Positions 9,366-17,730 of a stretch of 64,000 nucleotides of DNA are shown piece by piece. The notes beneath the pieces were generated by a model that did not search any database, had not been told where the DNA came from, and saw only the letters and a program-made list of their open reading frames with translations. A program made the position numbers and the translations under genes. Origin of the DNA: UBA1563 sp037440065 (GTDB taxonomy: Bacteria > Bacteroidota > Ignavibacteria > Ignavibacteriales > Ignavibacteriaceae); the NCBI GenBank assembly GCA_037440065.1, contig JBBIUV010000015.1:372001-436000 (forward strand), given 5' to 3'. Within the stretch, counting starts at the first letter, position 1. Each line of letters begins with the position of its first letter.

Positions 9366-9833
9366 ATGAAACGTTTTATTGAGTTTTCTTTGTTTATCAC
9401 TCTCGTTTTGTCGTTAACAATCATCGCCCAGAAAAAAGAACGGGAAAAGTTTGACCCGACCCGCGACGCATCGAAAGATCTGGAAAAGGCGGTTGTTCAA
9501 GCTGAAAAAGCAAATAAAAATATTTTGTTGGATGTTGGGGGTGAGTGGTGTATTTGGTGTCACCGTTTGGATGAATTTATTTTAGCCGATCAAGAAATTG
9601 ATTCAACCTTGCATGCGAACTTTATTGTCGTAAAAGTTAATTACAGCAAAGAAAATAAGAACGAAGCTTTTTTATCGAAGCTTCCTAAAATAGAAGGCTA
9701 CCCGCACTTTTTTGTGTTAGGGAAAGATGGAAAACTTCTTCTGTCAAAAAACACAGGCGATCTTGAAGCAGAAAAATCTTACAGTAGAGAAAAACTTCTT
9801 GCTTTTTTTAACGAGTGGAAAGTGAAAGAATAA
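9366..9833 (+). CDS. Exported thioredoxin-like protein
   Basis: 155 residues. Residues 1-21 form a signal peptide (FSLFITLVLSLTIIAQ). The thioredoxin fold follows, with the redox pair in GGEWCIWCHRLDEF (C62, C65). This is the motif of the thioredoxin_7 group, related to DUF255 and DsbD-gamma-like proteins. GYPHFFVLGKDGKLLLS is the second half, with the cis-proline region at GYP. Expected to act as a disulfide reductase or chaperone in the periplasm. The start is supported by GGAG a few bases upstream. Confidence 0.8.
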   Translation: MKRFIEFSLFITLVLSLTIIAQKKEREKFDPTRDASKDLEKAVVQAEKANKNILLDVGGEWCIWCHRLDEFILADQEIDSTLHANFIVVKVNYSKENKNEAFLSKLPKIEGYPHFFVLGKDGKLLLSKNTGDLEAEKSYSREKLLAFFNEWKVKE

Positions 9834-9844
9834 TTGAAGCTCAT

Positions 9845-9892
9845 GGGCGCAGATTAACGTTGATCATCTTAGATCATGATCAATCTGCTCCC
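9845..9892. repeat. Imperfect palindrome between convergent genes
   Basis: Outer arms GGGCGCAGA (9845-9853) and TCTGCTCCC (9884-9892) pair with one mismatch. Inner arms TTGATCAT (9860-9867) and ATGATCAA (9876-9883) pair perfectly around an 8-base loop, leaving six unpaired bases on the left. It fills the space between the thioredoxin-like gene (+) and the aldehyde dehydrogenase gene (-). It resembles the AATCTGCG-type repeats common in Bacteroidota-related genomes (from memory). Confidence 0.55.
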
Positions 9893-9900
9893 AATTCTTT

Positions 9901-11484
9901 TTAATCTTTTCGAAAACTTCTCAAAAAAACTTTTACAAGATTAATCAGTCCACTCAAGCGAAGCAAAATATTTTTCGAATACAAAAAATGCATTCCTCCT
10001 TTTAATCCGTCGTACACTTGTTTTGAATGCGGATGCCACCACATATTTTTTTGTAAACCCGGCATTAGATCATCAATCACTACACGCGGTTGTGTCATTG
10101 CTTCCAAACCAAGGTAACCATGTGTGCGTCCGTAACCGGATTCTTTCCAGCCGCCCCAGGGAGTTTCTGCAAGTCCATGACTCATCAAATGATCATTGAT
10201 CATTACTGAGCCGACTTCCAGTTGGGAGGCAATTTTATGTCCATTTGATTTGTCTTTTGTCCAAACCGACGCAGTTAATCCGAGGTTGGAATTATTCGCC
10301 ATTTTAATTGCTTCTTCAATTGATCTGAATTTTGTAACCGTTACCACAGGCCCAAAAGTTTCTTCGTTCTGTACGAGCATCTCGCTGTTTGCATTTTCAA
10401 TTACGGTTAACGGATGAAACAGTCCGTGCGCGTTATCTTCAATCTTATCAACTGTAAAAACGGAAGCTCCTTTTTCTTTTGCATCAGCTATATGCTTTTT
10501 AACAGTGCTCAATTGTTTTTCAGTTGTTAAAGAACCAACGGCAACATTGAAATTTTTATCCGCTCCTACATTCATTTCACCCAATTTCTTTTTGAGTAGC
10601 GAAACAAATGGCGCATAAATTATTTCATCAACATAAATACGTTCAACTCCGGCGCACGACTGACCGGCGTTTGAATATCCAGCCCAAATAGCTCCGCTAA
10701 CCGCACGGTAAATATTTGCATCGTTACAAACGATCATTGCATCATTGCCGCCAAGCTCAAGTGAAAGAGGAAAAAGTTTTTCACTCGCTTTTTTCATCAA
10801 TTGTTTTCCAACGGGAACTGAGCCGGTGAAAAATAATTTGTCAATTCCCGATTCGATAAAAGCATCTCCGGCAATATTTCCCGGAATGTTGAGAAAATGA
10901 AATAGTCCTTGCGGAAGTTCTCCCGCATCAATACAGGCTTTTAACGCTTTGCCGACTTCAAGTGTTTGCGTTGCGGTTTTTAGTATGACAGCATTGCCGG
11001 TGATTAACGCCATCGCAACTTCGTGAAAAGGAATTGCGAAAGGATAATTCCACGGACTTATAATTCCAATCACACCGTACGGAACGCGGTCAACGTAAGA
11101 GCGTTTGTTGATGGTGAGAATACTTCCGCCGCTAAGTTTTTTTCTTTTTAAAACCGATTCAGCATTTTTTGCGTAATAGGTAATTGCCATAGCAGAAGAG
11201 AGCACTTCGGTACTGATGGCGTCAACTCTGGTTTTGCCGGAATCTCTGGAAATGATTTCCGAAATTTCATCGGCGTGAGTTACAAGGTAGTCGCGTATTT
11301 TAAAAAGATGACTGGCCCTTTCCGTAAAACTTTTTTCTCTCCAAACTTTTTGCGCGGTTCTTGCTTCGCTCAAAGCGTTCTGCAATTCGCCAATTGAATT
11401 TTCTTTTGTGCTGCCGATTATTTCTCCCGTTGCGGGATTGGTTGAACTTGTTCGTTTTTCAATATCAATAGTTGATTCTAGCAT
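9901..11484 (-). CDS. NAD(P)-dependent aldehyde dehydrogenase
   Basis: 527 residues. Key residues of the superfamily are visible: N146 in SPWNYPFA, E243 in LSLELGGNDA, catalytic cysteine C277 in NAGQSCAGVERIY, and FGPVV and GGWKESGYGR in the C-terminal domain. It oxidises an aldehyde to the acid. SSADH-like or long-chain aldehyde activity are both possible. About 50 residues follow the usual end, with WWHPHSK and a hydrophobic helix (LLRLSGLINLVKVFL). This may attach the enzyme to a membrane, as in some fatty aldehyde dehydrogenases. It converges with the upstream thioredoxin-like gene. Confidence 0.85.
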   Translation of the reverse strand: MLESTIDIEKRTSSTNPATGEIIGSTKENSIGELQNALSEARTAQKVWREKSFTERASHLFKIRDYLVTHADEISEIISRDSGKTRVDAISTEVLSSAMAITYYAKNAESVLKRKKLSGGSILTINKRSYVDRVPYGVIGIISPWNYPFAIPFHEVAMALITGNAVILKTATQTLEVGKALKACIDAGELPQGLFHFLNIPGNIAGDAFIESGIDKLFFTGSVPVGKQLMKKASEKLFPLSLELGGNDAMIVCNDANIYRAVSGAIWAGYSNAGQSCAGVERIYVDEIIYAPFVSLLKKKLGEMNVGADKNFNVAVGSLTTEKQLSTVKKHIADAKEKGASVFTVDKIEDNAHGLFHPLTVIENANSEMLVQNEETFGPVVTVTKFRSIEEAIKMANNSNLGLTASVWTKDKSNGHKIASQLEVGSVMINDHLMSHGLAETPWGGWKESGYGRTHGYLGLEAMTQPRVVIDDLMPGLQKNMWWHPHSKQVYDGLKGGMHFLYSKNILLRLSGLINLVKVFLRSFRKD

Positions 11485-11637
11485 TTTTAGATTCCCTTTT
11501 CTTCTTATAAGTAAACTTAATCAAAAGTCTATTTTATACGAACAAAAACTTTTAAGAAAGCTAGCCAAGAAAGATTCATCACTTTCACAGATTGGTGTCA
11601 ACTATTTTAAATTACTCTCGATAATTAAATGAAAAAC

Positions 11638-11643
11638 GAGGAG
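11638..11643 (+). promoter_or_regulatory. Ribosome binding site deciding the start at 11650
   Basis: GAGGAG lies 6 bases before the ATG at 11650. The in-frame ATG at 11629 has no such site and would place the motif inside the coding sequence. Confidence 0.6.
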
Positions 11644-11649
11644 ATCAGC

Positions 11650-11949
11650 ATGAGCGCAGTTAATTGTTGGCAATTTAAAAAATGTGGCCGAGAACCAGGC
11701 GGTATGAAGGCTTTAGAATTGGGAGTTTGTGCCGCTTCCATTGAAAAACGTGTAAGTGGAATCAATCATGGGACTAATGGAGGAAGAGCTTGTTGGGCAA
11801 TCACCGGAACACTATGCGGTGGAAAAGTCCAGGGAACTTTTGCATCCAAGCTTGCTAATTGCATGCAGTGTGAATTCTATCAATTAGTTGGTTCTGAAGA
11901 AGGTGCAAGTCACGAAAGTGCAAAAGATATTTTAGCAAAATTGAGATAA
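11650..11949 (+). CDS. Two-CW domain protein
   Basis: 99 residues from the ATG at 11650, which has a strong Shine-Dalgarno sequence. The protein contains two cysteine-tryptophan elements, NCWQFKKCGREPGG near the start and ACWAITGTLCGGK in the middle, then CMQCEFY. This is the pattern of the small two-CW family. The spaced cysteines suggest binding of a metal or Fe-S cluster. Related sequences occur alone or attached to signalling domains, and no function is established. It is monocistronic, transcribed away from the divergent aldehyde dehydrogenase and towards the SDR gene. Confidence 0.75.
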   Translation: MSAVNCWQFKKCGREPGGMKALELGVCAASIEKRVSGINHGTNGGRACWAITGTLCGGKVQGTFASKLANCMQCEFYQLVGSEEGASHESAKDILAKLR

Positions 11950-11978
11950 TATCTTTTATTTCTTTTTGTTCAGTTACT

Positions 11979-12803
11979 TTACTTTCTTCCTGTCCAGGTT
12001 TTCATGCTTTGCGGAACACCGAAAAAGATCATCAGTTTTTGGAACCATGAATCGGGCAGCAATCCGCGTAAACGTGGATTTAAATTCAAGGTAACCGGAC
12101 GCTTCGGTGAATATCTTCCTTTCTTTAAAGCGGATTCAACAATCGTCTTTGCAATAACATCGTGATCTTTTAACAAAGGAACGATAAGATTTCCCGGGAA
12201 ACCGAGTTTTGCGCCGTGGAATAATCCTTGCGCAATATAACTTGGATGCACCGAAGAATATTTCACACCGGTTTTTCCATTGTTGTAAGCTTCAAAGCGA
12301 AGCGATTCTGTCAAACCCCACACGGCCCATTTTGTCGCGGTATAAACTGCCAAACCAGGAACACCAAGCGTTGCGGAAGCCGAAGATAAATTTACGATAT
12401 GCCCCATATTCCGTTCATACATTTGGGGCAGGAAAGCGCGGATTGTATAAATTAGTGAAGTTAGATTTACGTTAATGGTTTTTTCCCATTCTTCATCAGT
12501 TCCGTCTAAAAGTTCTCCACCGAAAACTATTCCAGCGTTGTTGATAAGAATATCAACTTTACCCATTTCCTTCTTCGCAGTTTCTGCTAGTTCATAAACT
12601 CGGGCTTTATCGGTTACATCACACTGATGGGCAAAAACTTTTCCACCGAGTTTTTCAATTTCGGTTTTGGCCTTATTTAAAGCCTCAATATTCATGTCCC
12701 ACAACGTTATCGTAACTCCTTCCTTGATAAGGCGTTTACAAGTTGCAAGCCCAATTCCCATTGCTCCGCCTGTCACTACTGCTGATGAAGATTGTAAATT
12801 CAT
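11979..12803 (-). CDS. Short-chain dehydrogenase/reductase
   Basis: 274 residues. The cofactor loop is TGGAMGIG (11-18), NNAG is at 88-91, and the catalytic residues are S141 in VNLSSASA and the YTATK motif with Y154 and K158. W35-D36 after the second strand suggests NAD rather than NADP preference (inference). C-terminal positively charged sequence (KRPVTLNLNPRLRG) resembles SDRs annotated as acetoin dehydrogenase or hydroxybutyrate-type, but the substrate is unknown. The ATG is preceded by AGGAAG. It is divergent from the OsmC gene. Confidence 0.85.
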   Translation of the reverse strand: MNLQSSSAVVTGGAMGIGLATCKRLIKEGVTITLWDMNIEALNKAKTEIEKLGGKVFAHQCDVTDKARVYELAETAKKEMGKVDILINNAGIVFGGELLDGTDEEWEKTINVNLTSLIYTIRAFLPQMYERNMGHIVNLSSASATLGVPGLAVYTATKWAVWGLTESLRFEAYNNGKTGVKYSSVHPSYIAQGLFHGAKLGFPGNLIVPLLKDHDVIAKTIVESALKKGRYSPKRPVTLNLNPRLRGLLPDSWFQKLMIFFGVPQSMKTWTGRK

Positions 12804-12938
12804 TTTTCTTCCTTTCTGAAAGATAATTTCTTGCAGAAAATTACTTAAATTAATCCATCAAATCATAATATTTTGAAGCCTATTTCTGTTTTGTGTATCA
12901 AATAGAAAACAATATTATTTTATTTGAAAGGAAATATT

Positions 12939-13370
12939 ATGGCAACGAAAAAAGCATTTGTAAAACAAGTTAAGGGAATTACCTTCGTTGGTAAAACTGA
13001 TTCTAACCATTGGATTACAATGGATGGACCCGAAGAATTTGGCGGAAGCAATGCTGGTGTTCGACCCAAAGAACTTTTATTGATTGGACTAGGCGGCTGC
13101 ACCGGAAGTGATGTTGCGGCAATTCTCGGAAAGAAAAAAGTAAAACTTGATGGATTTGAAATGAACATTACTTCGGAAGTAGCTGATGAACATCCGCAGG
13201 TGTTTACAAAAATTCACATTGAGTATGTGTTTCAAGGAAAAAAACTCCCCAAGGAACCGATTGAAAAAGCGATTGAACTTTCACAAACCAAATACTGTTC
13301 GGTAACAAAAATGCTGGAAAAAGCGATGGAAGTTACCCACAGCTACAAAATTGTGGAAACTCAGGAATAA
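12939..13370 (+). CDS. OsmC/Ohr family peroxiredoxin-like protein
   Basis: 143 residues from the ATG at 12939, which has AAAGGA upstream; the in-frame TTG at 12924 is not needed. The two conserved cysteines of the family are C54 in GLGGCTGSD and C120 in TKYCSVTKML. They reduce organic hydroperoxides, using lipoyl or thiol donors. The short N-terminus and the spacing fit the OsmC branch (YhfA-like) better than Ohr. Cytoplasmic; probably part of peroxide protection. Confidence 0.85.
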   Translation: MATKKAFVKQVKGITFVGKTDSNHWITMDGPEEFGGSNAGVRPKELLLIGLGGCTGSDVAAILGKKKVKLDGFEMNITSEVADEHPQVFTKIHIEYVFQGKKLPKEPIEKAIELSQTKYCSVTKMLEKAMEVTHSYKIVETQE

Positions 13371-13423
13371 AAACTAATTCAAGTTTATAATTAATTAATT
13401 CTCTAATTAACCCGGATTCTGTT

Positions 13424-14251
13424 ATGAATAAAAACGTTCTCTTTTGGATCTTAGCTTTTGTTATCACCCTAGCTTCGGCTTATTACCAGCGTGTTACCGG
13501 ACCAACATATCCGTTAGGTGGAAAACAAAAGGTAGCAAACGAAACGATAAAATATAAACTTGATAGAAGCCATTCAGGATTTACAAATCATGAAGTAAAA
13601 GTAGCCGTTACAAACAAAAATATTACCGGCGCTTTGTATTGGAAGCGATTTAAAACCGACGACAAGTGGACAAAAGTTGAAATGTTCCGACGGAATGATT
13701 CTCTACTTGCAGAAATGCCTGCTCAACCTTCCGCCGGAAAGTTGATGTACAAAGTTGTGTTGAGTAATAACGGAAACGAGTTTAGTTTAAGTGAAGAGCC
13801 TGTTGTTATTCGATACAAGGGAGATGTGCCGCTTTGGATTCTTATTCCGCACGTATTCTTTATGTTTTCATCAATGCTTCTTTCTACAAGAACGGGATTA
13901 GAAATTTTTAACGATGCGGTTAAAGCGAAAAAGTTAATGTTCGTTACACTTTCATTTCTTCTTTTAGGTGGATTTCTCTGCGGTCCGATCGTTCAAAAAT
14001 ATGCTTTCGGAGAATTTTGGACTGGCGTTCCTTTCGGTTATGATCTAACCGATAACAAAACATTAATTGCGCTGGTAGGCTGGGCTATTGCGGCTGTAAT
14101 GTTCCTTAAAAAGAAAAATGAAAAATTCTGGATAACCTTTGCGGCAGTGCTTATGCTTGTAGTTTTTCTTATTCCCCACAGTGTGCTTGGCTCCGAACTT
14201 GATTACAAAAAGCTTGACAAAGAAAAGGTAAAAGTAGAAAGCACTAAGTAA
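13424..14251 (+). CDS. Membrane protein, function unknown
   Basis: 275 residues. A hydrophobic N-terminus (VLFWILAFVITLASAYYQ) serves as signal or first membrane helix. Residues 30-130 are a predicted periplasmic beta-rich domain. Four further membrane helices follow: about 136-155, 166-185, 210-226 and 230-250. The last part, HSVLGSELDYKKLDKEK, is hydrophilic. I do not recognise the family by name. It resembles conserved hypothetical proteins of Bacteroidota in layout only. It is 53 bases after OsmC and could be in one unit with it and the VOC gene. Confidence 0.6.
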   Translation: MNKNVLFWILAFVITLASAYYQRVTGPTYPLGGKQKVANETIKYKLDRSHSGFTNHEVKVAVTNKNITGALYWKRFKTDDKWTKVEMFRRNDSLLAEMPAQPSAGKLMYKVVLSNNGNEFSLSEEPVVIRYKGDVPLWILIPHVFFMFSSMLLSTRTGLEIFNDAVKAKKLMFVTLSFLLLGGFLCGPIVQKYAFGEFWTGVPFGYDLTDNKTLIALVGWAIAAVMFLKKKNEKFWITFAAVLMLVVFLIPHSVLGSELDYKKLDKEKVKVESTK

Positions 14252-14330
14252 TCTTTGCATTTGCACAGTAACACGGGATGCTTTAATTTTTAACGGTAAA
14301 ATCTAAAACAAAAAGAACGGATATTATTTT

Positions 14331-14681
14331 ATGGCTAATCAATTTATTGCTCATGTTGAAATTCCTTCAACTGATCTTGAAGCTTCGAAAGAGTTTTATA
14401 AGAAAGTTTTTGATTGGGATTTGAAAGATTTTGGAAACGGTTATTTACTTTTTAATACACACCAGGGAATTACCATCGGATTAAGAAAAGTAAAAAAAGT
14501 AAACAGCGGCGATTCTACAATCTTCCACGTGCATGTAACAGATATCGAAGATATACTTGATAAAGTAAAAACAGCTGGCGGAAAAGTTTTTCGCGAGAAA
14601 ACCGTTATCCCGGTTTTCGGCTGGTTCGCACTATTAACCGATAATGAGGGAAACATTCTCGGACTCTATCAATCGCACTAA
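14331..14681 (+). CDS. VOC (glyoxalase/bleomycin resistance) family protein
   Basis: 116 residues, one vicinal oxygen chelate domain with two beta-alpha-beta3 repeats: FIAHVEIPSTDLEASKEFYK at the start and TIFHVHVTDIEDILDKVK in the middle. It ends in LLTDNEGNILGLYQ. Candidate metal ligands are H9 and E116-region residues as in the family, though not all are clear. Many such proteins have no known substrate. It ends 8 bases before the palindrome at 14689 and converges with alaS. Confidence 0.75.
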   Translation: MANQFIAHVEIPSTDLEASKEFYKKVFDWDLKDFGNGYLLFNTHQGITIGLRKVKKVNSGDSTIFHVHVTDIEDILDKVKTAGGKVFREKTVIPVFGWFALLTDNEGNILGLYQSH

Positions 14682-14688
14682 ATTATTC

Positions 14689-14748
14689 CTCTGTGCCTCC
14701 GTGACTCTGTGGTGAATCAATTTACCATGGAGTCACAGAGGCGCAGAG
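14689..14748. repeat. Long palindromic repeat between VOC and alaS genes
   Basis: Two 25-base arms (14689-14713 and 14724-14748) pair around a 10-base loop with 21 Watson-Crick pairs, three G-U wobbles and one C-A mismatch. The left arm reads CTCTGTGCCTCCGTGACTC and onwards. The element fills almost the whole gap between two convergent stops. The CTCTGTGxCTCTGTG wording matches, from memory, a repeat scattered in many unrelated bacterial genomes. It probably serves as a bidirectional terminator. Confidence 0.7.
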
Positions 14749-14751
14749 TTT

Positions 14752-17307
14752 TTAAAATCCTTTCACAATTTCATCAACTTGTTTTAACGCTTCATCAATT
14801 TTAGTAACATCTTTGCCTCCGGCTGTTGCAAGATGAGGACGACCGCCGCCGGCACCGCCGAGAATTTTTGCAACTTCTCCAACAATTTTACCAGCGCTAA
14901 GTTTTTTCTCTTTCATTAGATCATCTGAAACAACGCAGACCAAACCGACTTTCCCTTCGATTTCTGAAGCGAGTAAACCAACTCCGCTTTTAATTTTGCT
15001 TCGAAGTTCGTCACCGAACGATTTTAACTCATCCATGTTTGCCGCAGCTACTTTGCCTTTGTAGATTTTTATTCCGTCGGCATTAGCTGGATTCGAAACA
15101 ACAGAATCAATCCCGCCAAGTTTTTCTTTAAGTTTTATTTCGGCTAATTCTTTTTCAAGTTTTTTCTTTTCTTCAATCAACTCATTTATTCTGACTTCTG
15201 ACTTCTGATTTCTTAATTCTTGTTCAAGAATAAACTTTTCAACTCCAGCACCCGTTACAGCTTCAATTCTTCTCACTCCGCTTGCGATTGAAGATTCACT
15301 TATAATCTTGAACAAACCGATCTGTGAAGAATTTTTTACATGCGTCCCGCCGCAGAACTCCATTGAGTAATCGCCAAATTGGACAACATTAACTTTGTCC
15401 CCATATTTATCGCCGAAGAACATTAACGCTCCCATTTTCTTCGCTTCATCGAAGGGAATACCGAGATGATGTGTTAGCGGAATATTTCTTCTCAATTGTT
15501 CATTCACCAAAATTTCGATGTCGCGTAACTCTTCATCACTTACTTTGGCGAAGTGAGAAAAATCGAAACGAAGTTTATCCGGCGCAACAAGAGAACCTGC
15601 TTGATGGACGTGCGTACCGAGAATTTGCCGCATTGCTGCGTGAAGAAAATGCGTGACCGAATGATTCCGCATAATATCCCAGCGGCGTGTTTCATCAACT
15701 TTGGCAACAACTTTATTCATAAAAGCATCACCAAGTTCACCTTCAAACCTATGAGCAATTATGTTTCCATCTTTTATTGTGTCTACAATCTTGATTGATT
15801 GGTTTTCAAACTTTAAGATTCCTGTGTCCCCAATTTGTCCGCCGGACTCTGCGTAAAAAGGAGTTTTGTTAAGAACAACATAACCGTCTGCTACTCTCAA
15901 AGCGATCGCTTCAGTTTCCAAATTATCGTATCCAACAAATTCAGAATCCGGTACATCAGAACCATCCGATAATGATTTTATCATTCTTACCGAAGCGAAT
16001 TTATCTTTGGTTGCTTCGCGTCCTCTTTCTTTTTGTTGATTCATTAACTCGTTAAAACTGTTTTCATCAACACTGAAGCCTATTTCGCGAGCCATAACCT
16101 GAGTTAAGTCAAAAGGGAAACCAAACGTATCGTAAAGTTTAAAAACATCTTCACCATGAATAACGGTTTCTTTTTTTGCTTTCAGGTCTTTTACAATTGT
16201 TTCGAATAATTCAATTCCTCTATCAAGCGTACGGTTAAAACTTTCTTCTTCGCTTTTGATAATTTTTTTTACATACTCTTGCTTCTCTTTTATTTCCGGG
16301 AAAACATCGCTCATTGTTTCAACCAAAACATCAACAAGAGAAAAAAGGAACGGTTCTTTCATGTTTAGCTTTCTTCCGTAGCGGGAGGCGCGGCGTAAAA
16401 TTCTGCGTAGCACATAACCTCGTCCATCGTTGCCTGGAACAGCGCCGTCTGCAATTGCAAAAGTTAACGTGCGGATATGATCGGCAATAACACGCATGGG
16501 AATTTTATTTTCTTCTTTCTCATAAGCCACAACCGAAATTTCCGAAATGCGGTTTATCAGCGGCATAAAAACATCAGTATCGTAGTTTGAACTTTTTTGT
16601 TGCATAACAGCGCAGACGCGCTCAAAACCCATTCCGGTATCAACATGTTTTGAAGGTAGGTCGTGAAGCTTCCCGGTTTCATCGCGGTTATATTGAATGA
16701 AAACGAGATTCCAAATTTCGATACAGTCGGGGGATCCGGCGTTTACATATTTTGGATTATCATAATCATCGGTAAGATTAATATGAATTTCAGAGCAGGG
16801 TCCGCACGGGCCGGTTTCTCCCATTTCCCAAAAATTATCTTTCTCATCAAAGCGTAAAATGTGGGCGGGATTAATATCGGTTTTTGCTTTCCACAACTCA
16901 AACGATTCATCATCGGTTCTATAAACCGTAGCGAACAATCTTTCTTTCGGCAGCTTCCAAACTTCTGTTAGTAGTTCCCAAGCCCATGTGATCGCTTCCA
17001 TCTTGTAATAATCGCCAAACGACCAGTTGCCGAGCATTTCAAAAAAGGTGTGGTGGTAGGTATCGTGCCCGACTTCTTCCAGATCGTTGTGTTTGCCGCT
17101 TACGCGAATACATTTTTGTGTATCGGCGGCGCGGTTGTATTGGCGCGTTCCCGTGCCGAGAAAAACATCTTTGAACTGGTTCATTCCCGCATTGGTAAAG
17201 AGCAGCGTGGGATCATCAAACGGAACCACCGGCGCGCTGGGTACTATTTTATGCTGTTTACTTTCAAAAAAATCTAAAAACTGCTGACGTATCTGCTGTG
17301 AAGTCAT
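14752..17307 (-). CDS. alaS: Alanyl-tRNA synthetase
   Basis: 851 residues, normal for bacterial AlaS. It attaches alanine to tRNA-Ala and edits mischarged serine and glycine. The class II catalytic core is in the first ~450 residues (TNAGMNQFKDVFLG; VDTGMGFERVCAVMQ). The editing domain carries the zinc site HSVTHFLH and EFCGGTHVK. The C-Ala domain ends with the glycine-rich GAGGGRPHLATAGGKD. The ATG at 17307 follows AAGG by a few bases. A tandem 7-base repeat is embedded near residue 700, in the linker before C-Ala (see findings). Confidence 0.97.
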   Translation of the reverse strand: MTSQQIRQQFLDFFESKQHKIVPSAPVVPFDDPTLLFTNAGMNQFKDVFLGTGTRQYNRAADTQKCIRVSGKHNDLEEVGHDTYHHTFFEMLGNWSFGDYYKMEAITWAWELLTEVWKLPKERLFATVYRTDDESFELWKAKTDINPAHILRFDEKDNFWEMGETGPCGPCSEIHINLTDDYDNPKYVNAGSPDCIEIWNLVFIQYNRDETGKLHDLPSKHVDTGMGFERVCAVMQQKSSNYDTDVFMPLINRISEISVVAYEKEENKIPMRVIADHIRTLTFAIADGAVPGNDGRGYVLRRILRRASRYGRKLNMKEPFLFSLVDVLVETMSDVFPEIKEKQEYVKKIIKSEEESFNRTLDRGIELFETIVKDLKAKKETVIHGEDVFKLYDTFGFPFDLTQVMAREIGFSVDENSFNELMNQQKERGREATKDKFASVRMIKSLSDGSDVPDSEFVGYDNLETEAIALRVADGYVVLNKTPFYAESGGQIGDTGILKFENQSIKIVDTIKDGNIIAHRFEGELGDAFMNKVVAKVDETRRWDIMRNHSVTHFLHAAMRQILGTHVHQAGSLVAPDKLRFDFSHFAKVSDEELRDIEILVNEQLRRNIPLTHHLGIPFDEAKKMGALMFFGDKYGDKVNVVQFGDYSMEFCGGTHVKNSSQIGLFKIISESSIASGVRRIEAVTGAGVEKFILEQELRNQKSEVRINELIEEKKKLEKELAEIKLKEKLGGIDSVVSNPANADGIKIYKGKVAAANMDELKSFGDELRSKIKSGVGLLASEIEGKVGLVCVVSDDLMKEKKLSAGKIVGEVAKILGGAGGGRPHLATAGGKDVTKIDEALKQVDEIVKGF

Positions 17308-17720
17308 ATAACCTTTATTCTGAATTTTTGATGCGTAAAGATAACAAAAAAAGAAAAATGACTTGAATGGTAAAAATTAAATTTCTACAACATTTCAAAT
17401 AAAATGAACTGTTATAAGACGGTTAATAATATTTTTCTTTTTTTTGCAATTTCATTTTCACCATTCAAGCCCTAACTTACATTGGATTTCCTTTCAACTG
17501 AACGTAGCTTTCCATATATAATGTCAAACACAGAAGTATTTCAAAATATATTCAAACCTCACATCCAATCGATGATACCTCTCATCCGAATCAAATTGAT
17601 CAAAGAGTTTTATTCCCCGAATTTAAGCGGGTAATTAAAAAGAAAGTAATTGTTCTTCCATTGCTTCAATCTCTTTGTTTGAATAAAAAGAATGAACCAA
17701 AATAATTTAGTATCTAAAAT
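17308..17720. other. Intergenic region, no gene seen
   Basis: Divergent space between alaS (-) and the DUF5916 gene (+). It is AT-rich and contains short T and A runs, and one weak CCCG...CGGG inverted repeat near 17616. I see no open frame with a ribosome binding site, no tRNA and no recognisable T-box leader. Promoters for both flanking genes must lie here but I cannot place them. Confidence 0.5.
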
Positions 17721-17725
17721 AGGAG
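17721..17725 (+). promoter_or_regulatory. Ribosome binding site deciding the start at 17731
   Basis: AGGAG 5 bases before the ATG at 17731. That ATG begins a clean signal peptide, whereas the upstream ATG at 17692 does not. Confidence 0.65.
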
Positions 17726-17730
17726 TGAAA

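Noticed and set aside
17500..17700. T-box or other amino-acid leader next to alaS
   Set aside because: It lies upstream of alaS only in the divergent direction, and no T-box core or specifier stem could be seen on the minus strand.
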